Origin: Fulvivirga lutea
Lineage (GTDB): Bacteria > Bacteroidota > Bacteroidia > Cytophagales > Cyclobacteriaceae
Assembly (NCBI RefSeq): GCF_017068455.1
Contig: NZ_CP070608.1
Coordinates: forward strand, 1,841,488-1,905,487
Direction: 5' to 3'
DNA length: 64,000 nucleotides
In this document: positions 36,359 through 45,600 of the stretch, piece by piece
Layout of the letters: the number at the start of each line of letters is the position of its first letter
How positions within the stretch are numbered: position 1 is the first letter of the stretch
Translations under genes and position numbers: made by a program
Notes under the pieces: model-generated
What the model was told of the DNA's origin: nothing
Databases searched by the model: none
The model's input: only the letters and a program-made list of their open reading frames with translations

Positions 36359-36649
36359 TTATTTTAATAGCTGTTCAATTGCATTTAAATGTTTTGTGAA
36401 GGCCATTTTTCCTGCTTCAGTTGCATAGTATTTAGTATGTGGTTTTCGATCATTAAATTCTTTTTTATATGTGATATATTCAGTTTTCTCTAGTGATTTT
36501 AGGTGGCTTGCAAGGTTTCCGTCAGTCACATCGAGCAGGTCTTTGAGCGTATTAAAATCCATAAACTCATTGACCATCAATGCTGACATTATGCCTAGTC
36601 GCACCTTATTTTCAAAGGCTTTATCTAAGTCTTTAAGAATATCTTTCAC
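36359..36649 (-). CDS. Small winged-helix transcriptional regulator (HTH_34-like)
   Basis: The 96 residues form one winged helix: VRLGIMSALMVNEFMDFNTLKDLLDV, recognition helix GNLASHLKSLEKTEYI, and a wing with KKEFNDRKPHTKYYATEAG, followed by a dimerisation helix. No sensor domain is visible. It overlaps the upstream membrane-protein gene by 4 bp, so the two are expressed together and may act as a sensor-regulator pair (inference). The identical palindromes before its operon and before creD are its probable operators. Confidence 0.88.
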   Translation of the reverse strand: MKDILKDLDKAFENKVRLGIMSALMVNEFMDFNTLKDLLDVTDGNLASHLKSLEKTEYITYKKEFNDRKPHTKYYATEAGKMAFTKHLNAIEQLLK

Positions 36650-37260
36650 GACTTATTTTTCAATTGCATAATCACCCCATAGACAATATGGAGCACACCA
36701 AAGCCAATAGCCCAAAAAATAAGACCATAGCCGATAAATTGCATGGCAATTAGGCCCAAACAAATTTCTATGATACCCAAGCTTCTAATTTCATCAAGCG
36801 TGTATTTGCTTGCATTAACCAAAGCCAAACCATAAAATACAAGAGTAAGTGGCGCTACAACTCCAATATACCCTTTGTAAAGAAACATAAGTGCAAGTAT
36901 ACCACCTGTTACCAACGGAATAGATAAATTAATTAAAAGACGTTTGGTTTGATAATCCCAAATTTTCTGATTTCTCTTTTTTGTTTCACGGGTAGTAAAG
37001 TAAATCACACTTCCAATTGCCACAACGATGGTCCCTATCGCAATAAGTAAAAGGGTGGAAATACTATCACTCGTGATAATTACTTTTCGGTAGCCCAGGT
37101 AATTCTGATTTTGATAAACTGTATTGTAAGCTAGGAAAGCTCCAATTAAAGCGCAGAAACCTGCTGAAATTCCTGAAAGTCCGCTTAAAGAAATGAATCG
37201 GGAGGACCGATTCATAATATCTTTAATTTCTTTGAGATCTTCTATGTATTTTTCTTTCAT
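36646..37260 (-). CDS. Multi-pass membrane protein co-expressed with winged-helix regulator
   Basis: The 204 residues have a short cytosolic N-terminus (EKYIEDLKEIKDIMNRSSRF) and about six hydrophobic segments, starting at about 22-45 and 70-90 and then four from about 108. There is no known catalytic motif and no named family that I can assign firmly. The 4-bp overlap with the regulator gene and the shared operator with creD suggest a three-protein envelope-response module. Confidence 0.75.
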   Translation of the reverse strand: MKEKYIEDLKEIKDIMNRSSRFISLSGLSGISAGFCALIGAFLAYNTVYQNQNYLGYRKVIITSDSISTLLLIAIGTIVVAIGSVIYFTTRETKKRNQKIWDYQTKRLLINLSIPLVTGGILALMFLYKGYIGVVAPLTLVFYGLALVNASKYTLDEIRSLGIIEICLGLIAMQFIGYGLIFWAIGFGVLHIVYGVIMQLKNKS

Positions 37261-37261
37261 C

Positions 37262-37287
37262 TAAAAGTACTTTGAAATACAAAGTAA
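37262..37287. promoter_or_regulatory. Operator copy 2, in front of the membrane protein/regulator operon
   Basis: This block is identical over 26 bp to 36320-36345. Its palindrome TACTTTG-AAATA-CAAAGTA is at 37268-37286, only 7 bp from the ATG at 37260, so a bound protein would block the promoter or early transcription. Confidence 0.75.
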
Positions 37288-37349
37288 ATGAATTGCTTTG
37301 TTAAAAACAATAGTTTTAGATTTTGTCGAATTTCTTATCCAACAAATTT

Positions 37350-38246
37350 TTATTTCACAGGTATAAACAACTCCACAATACTCTTTTTTTGAGGGTGTTC
37401 ATGGAAATTGTTATGGTGTATTTCAAAGGGTTTTCGATCTGCTTTTTGGTATCCATTTTCATTCATCCATAGAAATAAACCGGTCCAGGCTTTTTCAAAC
37501 TCATTAAGGCTTATTTCATACATTCCACTTATATATTTACCAGCAGGTATGGTAGTGAGACCTACCTCGCCTGCTGCTTTTACTGGTATGTTTAGCGTAA
37601 TGCCGGCACTTATTCGCACTTTATCATGGTCTGTAATTTTAAAGCTATCGTGATAGATTATAATGGGCTTTATATCTTCAGAAGGAGTGAGACCGAGCGG
37701 GTACGCCCACTCAAATAGTTTACCATAGGACCTCTCTATATTTTGTGTACCTATGCAGGAAATATAAGCCACCTCGATTTTTCCCGTTTCACTTATTCTG
37801 ATTTTAGCATTCATTTCTACCCAGTTTTTAAGTTCTTCAATAACACAAATGTATTGCTCATAACTTGGCGATACTTTACCAATCTTGCTAAACTTATGCG
37901 GATATTGCTTTCTAAAGTCAGATGGACTTACCCCATAAAATTTTTTGAAGGCTCGTGTAAATGAAGTGTTACTGCTAAACCCATTTTGCATTGACAGTTC
38001 TGTTATGCTAATCTCTCTTTTATGGAGCAGTGTTGCAGCAGACTTCTCAATACGTTTTCTTATTATAAGTTCATTAAGCGCCTCACCTGTAATATGCTTA
38101 AAGATGCGATGGAAGTGATAAGGAGAGAAGCTAGCAATTTCGGCCACTTTGGTTAATGACAGATCGGATTCCAGATGTGTTTCGATATATTGAAACACAG
38201 CATTCATTCTTTGTTTGTAATCTGCTTGACTGGAAACCTTAGGCAT
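37350..38246 (-). CDS. AraC-family regulator with GyrI-like effector domain
   Basis: The 298 residues start with two AraC helix-turn-helix units (about 10-110; LTKVAEIASFSPYHFHRIFKHITGE and NGFSSNTSFTRAFKKFYGVSPSDFRKQYP). A GyrI/Rob-like domain (about 145-298) follows, with VAYISCIG, RISAGITLN and GKYISGMYEISLNEFEKAW. Such domains bind drugs or other small ligands. It stands 45 bp downstream of a MarR-family gene on the same strand. Target genes are unknown. Confidence 0.92.
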   Translation of the reverse strand: MPKVSSQADYKQRMNAVFQYIETHLESDLSLTKVAEIASFSPYHFHRIFKHITGEALNELIIRKRIEKSAATLLHKREISITELSMQNGFSSNTSFTRAFKKFYGVSPSDFRKQYPHKFSKIGKVSPSYEQYICVIEELKNWVEMNAKIRISETGKIEVAYISCIGTQNIERSYGKLFEWAYPLGLTPSEDIKPIIIYHDSFKITDHDKVRISAGITLNIPVKAAGEVGLTTIPAGKYISGMYEISLNEFEKAWTGLFLWMNENGYQKADRKPFEIHHNNFHEHPQKKSIVELFIPVK

Positions 38247-38290
38247 GGGTTAAAACTAAGTATTTAACCTCAATCAAGCATCCTGAACTA

Positions 38291-38743
38291 TTAACCTCTT
38301 ATCTTATCCAATAATTTAGAGAGTTCGGTTGCTTCATCTTCAGTGAGGCCAATGGTTTCATCTAACTGATTGGTTGCCTCATCCATTCTACTCAATAAAT
38401 CAAGGCCATCTTTAGAGATAATTACATCGACTAAACGTCTGTCAGACGGGCATTCTTTTTTGGTTACCCAACCTTTAAGTGTCAGACGGTCTACAATTCT
38501 CGAAGTGTCTGAATGCTTATCAAGCATTCTGTTTTTAATATCTGAGGTGGAGATTGAATTAGGAAATTGACCTCTTAGAATTCTTAACACATTATACTGT
38601 TGAGGAGTGAGACCATATTCCTTGAAAAAGTCTTTATGCTTATTAGATAACCAGTTAGAGGTAAATAATAAGTTTAGCGTAGCTTTCTGTTGTGCGCTGC
38701 GAAACTTCCTTTGTTTAATCTCTTCTTCAAATTTCATCTCCAT
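38291..38743 (-). CDS. MarR-family transcriptional regulator
   Basis: The 150 residues have the MarR layout: helical N-terminus, FFKEYGLTPQQYNVLRILRGQFPNSIST, recognition helix DKHSDTSRIVDRLTLKGWV and wing KKECPSDRRLVDVIISKDG, then C-terminal dimerisation helices. It is 47 bp downstream of yceI on the same strand. A 30-bp palindrome in the yceI promoter is the natural candidate operator, making this an autoregulated yceI-marR unit (inference). Confidence 0.92.
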   Translation of the reverse strand: MEMKFEEEIKQRKFRSAQQKATLNLLFTSNWLSNKHKDFFKEYGLTPQQYNVLRILRGQFPNSISTSDIKNRMLDKHSDTSRIVDRLTLKGWVTKKECPSDRRLVDVIISKDGLDLLSRMDEATNQLDETIGLTEDEATELSKLLDKIRG

Positions 38744-38790
38744 AATAAAGTTAGGGGTTGCATCTCATGCAACCCCCAAATATAAGGTTA

Positions 38791-39369
38791 TTAGCTTTGT
38801 TTTTGTAATTCTACATTACAAACGATTTCTACTTCATCGCCTACAACTGCACCACCAGCTTCAGTTAATGCACCCCATTTAAGGCCATAATCTTTTCTAT
38901 TTACTGTTCCAGTTACTTTAAAACCAGATTTGATGTTACCCCAAGGATCTTTTATCGTTCCATTATACTTTACATCAAAGGTTACATCTTTTGTAGTACC
39001 TCTCATTGTAAGTTTACCTACTAGCTTATACTTTTCACCTTCTTTTTTGATTTTACCGTTGAAGGTCAACTCAGGGTGTTCTTCAGCAGCAAAGAAATCT
39101 TCTGATTTTAAGTGATTATCTCTTTGTTCGTTGTCAGTGTCAATAGAAGCTACTTGAGAAGTGAATGAAACATCTGAACCTGCAAAGTCTTCAGAGTTGC
39201 TTACTACTTTGGCATCAAATTCATTGAATTTGCCTTCTACTTCAGAAATTACCAGGTGAGTAACGTTAAAGCCAATTGTTGTATGGGCTTTGTCAATAGT
39301 CCAGTTGGTTTGTGCTTTAGCGGCTGTAAAACCAACAAGTAGTGCGATTGATAAAATTAACTTTTTCAT
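38791..39369 (-). CDS. YceI-like lipocalin-type periplasmic protein
   Basis: The ATG at 39369 (MKKLILSIALLVGFTAAKAQ) gives 192 residues with a Sec signal peptide; an in-frame ATG 11 codons upstream would bury it. The mature protein is a YceI beta-barrel: WTIDKAHTTIGFNVTHLVISEVEGKF, DSV-type SIDTDNEQRDNHLKSEDFF and the tail YGLKWGALTEAGGAVVGDEVEI. YceI folds bind isoprenoid-type lipids in studied cases. A second YceI paralogue is at 47443-48021. Its promoter (TATATTTG) abuts a large palindrome. Confidence 0.93.
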   Translation of the reverse strand: MKKLILSIALLVGFTAAKAQTNWTIDKAHTTIGFNVTHLVISEVEGKFNEFDAKVVSNSEDFAGSDVSFTSQVASIDTDNEQRDNHLKSEDFFAAEEHPELTFNGKIKKEGEKYKLVGKLTMRGTTKDVTFDVKYNGTIKDPWGNIKSGFKVTGTVNRKDYGLKWGALTEAGGAVVGDEVEIVCNVELQKQS

Positions 39370-39399
39370 AATTTGAGTCTGTTTTAATTTTTTGTGATA

Positions 39400-39407
39400 C
39401 AAATATA
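39400..39407 (-). promoter_or_regulatory. -7 promoter element of yceI-marR
   Basis: The minus strand reads TATATTTG, an exact TAnnTTTG match, 30 bp before the ATG at 39369 and directly downstream of the palindrome at 39410-39439. No good -33 TTTG is present; that region is taken up by the palindrome. Confidence 0.55.
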
Positions 39408-39409
39408 AA

Positions 39410-39439
39410 CGATGTTACAACATTAATGTTATAACATCG
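39410..39439. promoter_or_regulatory. 30-bp near-perfect palindrome, candidate MarR operator
   Basis: CGATGTTACAACATT and AATGTTATAACATCG are inverted copies with a single mismatch. Each half is itself a palindrome of the form ATGTTAyAACAT, so the site holds two dimer boxes. It covers the -33 region of the yceI promoter. MarR dimers bind such inverted repeats, and a marR gene is next in the operon. Confidence 0.7.
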
Positions 39440-39491
39440 AAAATATTTTTAAAAAAGTAGCAATATTTCTACTGCTACTAACACTAACTTT

Positions 39492-39737
39492 TTATGATCT
39501 TGGGTTTGCTACCTTCACTGCGATAGTTCTTCCGTCAAATTCAGTTTCGTTTAATTGGCTAATTGCTTCTTTTGCTGCTGCATCATCAGGCATTTCAACA
39601 AAGCCAAATCCTTTAGATCGGCCGGTTTCTTTATCAAAAATAATTTTTGCAGATGATACTTCACCAAATGCTTCAAAGTGTGCCTGAAGTTGCTCGTTTG
39701 TTGTTTTGAAATTGAGTTTTGCTACGAAAATGTTCAT
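39492..39737 (-). CDS. RRM-type RNA-binding protein
   Basis: The 81 residues are a single RNA-recognition motif with RNP2 (IFVAKL, 3-8) and RNP1 (KGFGFVEM, 42-49), resembling the cold- or stress-induced glycine-poor RRM proteins of cyanobacteria and Bacteroidota. It binds single-stranded RNA. A leader of about 100 nt runs from the TATATTTG element at 39843, with a 10-bp stem close to the start codon, so post-transcriptional control is plausible. Confidence 0.93.
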   Translation of the reverse strand: MNIFVAKLNFKTTNEQLQAHFEAFGEVSSAKIIFDKETGRSKGFGFVEMPDDAAAKEAISQLNETEFDGRTIAVKVANPRS

Positions 39738-39850
39738 GGTAATATTGATTGATTAATTAAATGGCTTTTAAAGTGAAAATAATGAAAGCTCATTTTTGGT
39801 AATCCTAAATAATCAATCATTGTATCGCTTCGAAACCTGAATCAAATATA
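39738..39850 (-). promoter_or_regulatory. Promoter and long 5' leader of the RRM gene
   Basis: The minus strand has TATATTTG at 39843-39850 (exact TAnnTTTG). About 105 bp separate it from the ATG at 39737. Within the leader TGATTGATTA (39746-39755) pairs perfectly with TAATCAATCA (39810-39819), which would place a long-range stem just upstream of the start codon. Leaders of this kind are found on cold-shock and autoregulated RNA-binding protein genes. Confidence 0.4.
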
Positions 39851-39893
39851 ATTGATGGTTTTCACTAATGCTAGCGTTCGGGCACACATAACT

Positions 39894-40175
39894 TTACCAT
39901 AATATATCGCTATACTCTGAATGCCTTTCAAACATTTTCTTAGCAAATGGGCAAAGTGGCATTATTTTCATCGTGTTCTTTCTCGCATATTCCACAGCTG
40001 CTTCCACTAATTTTAATCCTAAATTTTGCCCTCTAAACCGATCGTCTACTTCTGTATGGTCGATGATAAACCTATCGTCACCAGCTTGTGAGTAAGTCAT
40101 TTCAGCAGCTACTCCTTGCTCATCTTCCATGTAAAAGCGGCCTTTATTCGCTTCTAAACTGTGTTTTATTTCCAT
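39894..40175 (-). CDS. Small GNAT-like N-acetyltransferase (COG2388 type)
   Basis: The 93 residues are a minimal acetyltransferase core: RFYMEDEQGVAAEMTYS, FIIDHTEVDDRFRGQNLGLKLVEAAVEYAR, which is the acetyl-CoA loop with RGQNLG, and IMPLCPFAKKMFERH at the end. This YjdJ-like group is usually about 90-100 residues. The substrate is unknown. It follows trmN6 by 2 bp and is co-transcribed with it. Confidence 0.87.
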   Translation of the reverse strand: MEIKHSLEANKGRFYMEDEQGVAAEMTYSQAGDDRFIIDHTEVDDRFRGQNLGLKLVEAAVEYARKNTMKIMPLCPFAKKMFERHSEYSDILW

Positions 40176-40177
40176 AT

Positions 40178-40891
40178 TTATAATTTTAGATAATAGTCTT
40201 TCGTTAAATTTTTGTACTCTTCACTCCACGTTCCATCTGTATTGTATTGATACATCGTATTTTCTTCTAAAGTAGTTATATCCCTTCCAATTGTTAACAG
40301 CACTCGTTCAATTTTAGTCGCTTCTTTGGCTTTAAAGTTTAGTTGTTTCTGAATGGCTAAATGCTGTTCATCAATTATTTTACACATTTCAGTCAGAGCT
40401 TCATGCGGTATGATGATCGAAAGATTTCCTTTGGCACTAAGCAATTCTTTAGATCTTTTTACCAATTCTTCAAAAGTTAAAGTGTTAGTATGCCTTGCAT
40501 TATGTCTTTTACTTATCGGACTTTTGGTGCCTGATCCGAAAAAAGGGGGGTTACTTACAATGTGATCATATTTTTTAGCTGGTTCAAAATGTTGAAAGGA
40601 ACATTTTTTAGCCGTCAATCGATCAGACCAAACCGAATTCTTGAAATTGGATAGTGCCTCTTCCACAGAACCATCGTCAATATCAATGGCATCAATAGTG
40701 GCTTTAGCATTTCTTTGTGCGATCATTAATGCAATAATCCCGCAACCTGTACCAACCTCCAAAATATTAGATTGATCAGTCACATCTACCCAGGAACCTA
40801 GAACTACTGCATCAGTACCAACGCGCATAGTACTATTTTTATGGCTTACGCTAAACTGTTTAAACTGAAATATACCCTTGTCCTTCTTCAA
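40178..40891 (-). CDS. trmN6: tRNA1(Val) (adenine(37)-N6)-methyltransferase TrmN6
   Basis: The 237 residues carry the SAM motif ILEVGTGCGIIALMIAQR (43-60) and the N6-adenine catalytic motif NPPFF (114-118), preceded by MRVGTDAVVLGSWV, as in E. coli YfiC/TrmN6. It would make m6A37 in tRNA-Val1. It is divergent from fhs across 39 bp. Confidence 0.92.
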   Translation of the reverse strand: MKKDKGIFQFKQFSVSHKNSTMRVGTDAVVLGSWVDVTDQSNILEVGTGCGIIALMIAQRNAKATIDAIDIDDGSVEEALSNFKNSVWSDRLTAKKCSFQHFEPAKKYDHIVSNPPFFGSGTKSPISKRHNARHTNTLTFEELVKRSKELLSAKGNLSIIIPHEALTEMCKIIDEQHLAIQKQLNFKAKEATKIERVLLTIGRDITTLEENTMYQYNTDGTWSEEYKNLTKDYYLKL

Positions 40892-40930
40892 TATTTTTTA
40901 ATTTAGCTCACGTTACCAAAAGGAACATGT

Positions 40931-42616
40931 ATGACCTCAAAACAATATCAATCCGATCTGCAAATTGCTCAGGCTGCTAAGCTAAAGCATATTAAAGATA
41001 TCGCGCAAAGTGTAAATATTAGCGATAGCGACATAGAAATGTATGGAAACTATAAAGCAAAACTACCGCTTGAGCTGATTAATGAGGACAAAGTAGCCGA
41101 GAGTAATATGGTATTGGTAACGGCCATGACACCTACACCAGCAGGTGAGGGTAAAACAACAACGTCAATCGGATTGTCTGAAGGCTTGAATAAGATTGGC
41201 AAGAAAACAACTGTTGTGTTAAGAGAGCCTTCACTGGGCCCTGTATTTGGTATGAAAGGTGGGGCAGCAGGAGGTGGCTACAGTCAGGTCGTTCCAATGG
41301 AAGATATAAACCTTCATTTTACTGGCGATTTCGCGGCCATTGAAAAGGCAAATAATTTATTGGCGGCTTTAATTGATAATAACATTCAATCAAAGGAAGA
41401 CAATTTAGGCATAGACCCCAGAACAGTAGAATGGAAGCGGGTAATGGATATGAATGATAGATCGTTGCGTGAGATTGTATCTGGAATGGGAGGGAAGCCC
41501 GGAGGAATGATGCGTGAAACAGGCTTTAATATTACAGCAGCTTCTGAGATAATGGCCATATTATGCTTGGCAAAAGATATGGATGATCTTAAAGAAAAGA
41601 TGGGCAATATCTATGTTGGAGATACCTATGATGGCAAGGCGGTTTTTGCAAAAGATTTGAATGCACAGGGCGCCATGGCTGTGCTTTTAAAAGATGCCAT
41701 TAAACCAAATTTAGTACAAACACTTGAAGGAAATCCTGCCATAATTCATGGCGGACCATTTGCCAATATTGCTCAAGGAACAAACTCTGTGATAGCCACG
41801 AAAATGGGTATGTCATTATCCGACTATGTAGTTACTGAGGCTGGATTTGGAGCAGATTTAGGTGCGGAGAAATTTCTGGATATAAAATGTGGTTATTCCG
41901 GACTGAGTCCCAAAGCTATCGTGCTGGTAGCCACCGTCCGAGCCTTGAAATATCACGGTGGCCAGGCATTGGAAGATCTGAAAAAGCCCAATACAGTTGC
42001 GCTCGTAAAAGGCTTGGAAAATCTGGAGAAACACATTGAAAACATTAAAACGTTTGGCCTTCCGGGGGTTGTAAGCATTAACAAATTTGTTTCTGATACG
42101 GATGAGGAGATTGACATAATAGTAAACAGATGTAAAGAATTGGGTGTGAAAGTAGCCCTATGTGAAGGCTGGGAAAAAGGAGGCGATGGTTGTACGGATT
42201 TAGCCAAGGAGGTTGTGAAAGCCGTAGAGTCTTGCACAACGAGATATAAGCCTGTATATGAATGGGAACTATCTGTAAAGGAGAAGATAGAACGAATCGC
42301 TCGTAAAATCTATGGAGCTAAGGATATTGAATTTCTACCGAAAGCAAAGCAGAATCTTAAAAAGATAGAACGAATTGGTTTAAATGATAAGCCCGTATGT
42401 ATAGCTAAAACTCAGTACTCATTTAGTGATGATCCGAAGGCTTTAGGCAAGCCAGAAAAGTTTACATTAACGGTGCGTGAGATAGAAATTGCTTCAGGAG
42501 CAGGCTTTTGCATTCCTATTACCGGCAACATGCTGCGGATGCCTGGTTTACCTGCTAAACCTGCGGCAGTTGGTATGGATATCGACAATAAAGGCAAAAT
42601 TACTGGTCTGAGCTAA
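40931..42616 (+). CDS. fhs: Formate--tetrahydrofolate ligase
   Basis: The enzyme makes 10-formyl-THF from formate, THF and ATP. The 561 residues (family about 555) include the P-loop TPAGEGKTTT (69-78), EPSLGPVFGMKGGAAGGGYSQ region, GGPFANIAQGTNS and the C-terminal PITGNMLRMPGLP. It is a single-gene unit between divergent trmN6 and the convergent microprotein/ABCG genes. Its stop codon overlaps the predicted stop of that small ORF on the other strand. Confidence 0.97.
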   Translation: MTSKQYQSDLQIAQAAKLKHIKDIAQSVNISDSDIEMYGNYKAKLPLELINEDKVAESNMVLVTAMTPTPAGEGKTTTSIGLSEGLNKIGKKTTVVLREPSLGPVFGMKGGAAGGGYSQVVPMEDINLHFTGDFAAIEKANNLLAALIDNNIQSKEDNLGIDPRTVEWKRVMDMNDRSLREIVSGMGGKPGGMMRETGFNITAASEIMAILCLAKDMDDLKEKMGNIYVGDTYDGKAVFAKDLNAQGAMAVLLKDAIKPNLVQTLEGNPAIIHGGPFANIAQGTNSVIATKMGMSLSDYVVTEAGFGADLGAEKFLDIKCGYSGLSPKAIVLVATVRALKYHGGQALEDLKKPNTVALVKGLENLEKHIENIKTFGLPGVVSINKFVSDTDEEIDIIVNRCKELGVKVALCEGWEKGGDGCTDLAKEVVKAVESCTTRYKPVYEWELSVKEKIERIARKIYGAKDIEFLPKAKQNLKKIERIGLNDKPVCIAKTQYSFSDDPKALGKPEKFTLTVREIEIASGAGFCIPITGNMLRMPGLPAKPAAVGMDIDNKGKITGLS

Positions 42617-42693
42617 AGCCCTAAAATCAACCAAAGAATGATCAGTGTAATGAGGAAGAATCCTAAAGCAATTATGTCTTTATGGATTTTCAC
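42613..42693 (-). CDS. Candidate 26-residue single-helix membrane microprotein
   Basis: On the minus strand a GTG-started ORF of 26 codons overlaps the last 14 bp of the TerB-FHA-ABCG gene in another frame. It would encode MKIHKDIIALGFFLITLIILW followed by LILGL: a short charged start and then one membrane helix to the end. It fills nearly all of the gap to fhs. Overlap at the 3' end of a transporter gene is typical of translationally coupled small subunits. Short length means chance cannot be excluded. Confidence 0.4.
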   Translation of the reverse strand: MKIHKDIIALGFFLITLIILWLILGL

Positions 42694-45600
42694 TTCTTTT
42701 AAATTTCCGTGCTGTATTCTCTAGAACCCTAATGAACTTCCTAAGTAGATCATAATATAATGTTATTCCCATAATCACGGACATAAACCATATTACAATC
42801 AGGTTGAAGTGAACGGTATCTATATACATTCCGGCAAAATGCTTTGTTGGAACATAAAACAGAGAGCGGTAATCAAAAAAGTGATCCGGTTCCGGGTCAT
42901 TGTATATTGGGTATATCTTCTGAATTAGCTTTCCATCTTCTTCCACAATTCGGTGTGTCTCATTCTGGTTTTTAACAATTTCAACAATAGTTTCATTTCT
43001 GTATCGCTCCTTCATTTCTTCGAAAGCTTCTCTTTTCTCAGGAGTGTCCGTCATAGTGCGGATAAGCTTGTCTCGCGCCTGATCAGCTTTGTTATATCTG
43101 TTACTGTAGAATTGGCGCATTACTTCTAGAAAATTGTAGGTTTTCCGATAGACAGCCGAATCGAATTTTTCAATGGTTAGCTCATTTGCGCCATCAAAAT
43201 CATGACCAGCAAAGGTGAGCTCTTCATTAATTTCACTTTGGAGTAGTTCTAGCGCATCTTTTACTTTCTCTTGTTTTTGCGGGCTATCAGTTTTTCTATA
43301 ATTGTTAAAGCTATATTCTAATTTGGTTTGCAAGCTGGGAATATAGTAAATGCGTTTATAGTCACACTCTGCTAGTACCTTTTCGTACGGATAGAATATT
43401 CGTTCGTATTCATTATCTCTAAACTGGGCAACCATGGCAGCTTCAAACGCCCAACGTGAGGCCATGAAATCACCAACCAAAGGAACTTCGCCCTCATTAC
43501 CCAAATCAGGATTCAACTTATCAAAACGTACAACCACACCACTTAGCACTAATTGTGGTATTAATAGTATTGGTATTAATATGTATATGGTTACTGCAGA
43601 ATTAAATGCCGATGAAATATTTAAACCCATCATGTTTGCCAGGCAAGAGGTAGAAAACAGGATAAGCCAGTGAGAGAGAAGCATACCATGTATTTCCAGT
43701 ACATAATTACCAATGAGTACAAAACAGAATGTTTGAATAGCAGAGAGGCTGAAAAGTATAAATACTTTACTCATTAAATAGCTGCTTCTGCTGAGGTGCA
43801 GAAACGATTCCCGTTTCAGAATTTTTCTATCTCTAATAATTTCTTCTGCACTTACCGTCAGTCCCATAAATAGCGCAACAATTACGCTCATAAACAGATA
43901 GGCAGGTATGTTTAAGTTTGCGCTAAAGAGATAGTCAATAGTGATTGTATTATTTGTATTGTGATAGCGTACTAAATAGGCCAACACGAATGCAAGCAAA
44001 GGTGCTTCCAGCAGGTTGATGAGCAAATATTGCTTGTTGCTTAATTTCGATAGAAAATCTCTTGAAATAAACAGGTACAACTGTTTCGCCCAATTTGGGA
44101 TGTTGAGTGTAGACTCAGGTTTCTCTTCAACAGTTTTTACTGTTGTAGGCTTTAAATTTTCTAGATATTTCTGATTCCAGTGCTCAGGGGATATCTTTCG
44201 CTCGGTTGTAAAGTTACCATACTCATTAATTACCCTTGTTTCTATGATATTGAAAATCTGTTCAGGATTTACATTGCCACATTCCCTGCATTCGCCCTCA
44301 TCGCTATTAATCATGTTGATGGTGTCTTTGAAATAGACAACCGCTTCCACCGGATTTCCATAGTAAATTTGGTACCCACCGGTATCTAAGATGATGAGCT
44401 TATCAAACATCTTAAAAATGTCTGATGAAGGCTGGTGAATTACTACAAAGATCAATTTCCCTTTGAGAGAAAGTTCTTTGAGTAAATCCATGATATTCTC
44501 AGAGTCTCTTGACGAAAGTCCTGAAGTAGGTTCATCAACAAAAAGTACAGCCGGTTCACGAAGTAGCTCAAGGCCTATATTTAATCTCTTTCTCTGGCCA
44601 CCACTAATGGTTTTATCCAACGGGCTACCTACTTTTAAATCCTTAGTCTCATGAAGGCCAAGGTTATTCAATGTTTTGATCACCAACTTGTCCACTTCGT
44701 CTCCGCTTAGATGATCGAAGCAAAGTTTAGCCGCAAAATAGAGGTTATCATACACAGTTAGCTCCTCAATTAGCAAGTCGTCTTGAGGCACAAAACCAAT
44801 AACACCTTTGATCTTTTCTTCTTCTCTGTGAATATCAATGCCGTTGATTAAAACAGCTCCTTCAGAAGGTGTTTCTGTTCCATTAAGTACATGTAGCAAA
44901 GTAGATTTTCCAGCACCACTGGCACCCATCAAGCCAATTAATCGGCCGGACTCCTCGGCAATGTTTATGTTTCTTAGGCCTAGTTTTCCGCCTTTGAATT
45001 TATAGGAAATGTCTTTGGCCTCAAACGAGATTTTCTTCTCATCGCCAGATTTCATAAACTGACTGATGACATCGCCATAATAAATAGGGCTGGCCTTTTC
45101 TGTTCGAATAGTCGATCCGATAGCCAGAACTACATTCTTATGAGATTTTAATGGTACACCATTCAGAAATACATCCGAGGTGCCTATGTATTTAATAAAG
45201 TAAGCATCGGCCTGGGCCAGGTGAAGAATGGCAATAAAACCCTTTAATCCTTTACGGGATACATGCTGAAATTTTTTATCGCTATGAGAATTTTCATCAA
45301 CAATGAGAATCTGCTCTAGATTTAACTCTTCAGGTGTTTTTCCAACTACAAAAGTGTTGATTGCACTTATTTCTTCTTCTGAAACATTAAATTCTGAACC
45401 AATAGTTTTCACCAATTCATCTTCTCGCTCAGAAATGTGCCCGTCAGCCAAAATAATGCCCATAAGCTCCAAAATAATTACCACTTTTTGCTTCTGTGTA
45501 AGCTCTGTGTTTATGTGGCTGCAAATGGATTTTATTCTTTTCTGTTCTTCTGCGTTATTAACTTCAGGGCCTGAAGTAATGGAATCGCAGTAGGTATCAA

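Noticed and set aside
36359-36649. Calling the small winged helix CreB
   Set aside because: It is a 96-residue winged helix with no receiver domain; there is no histidine kinase next to it.
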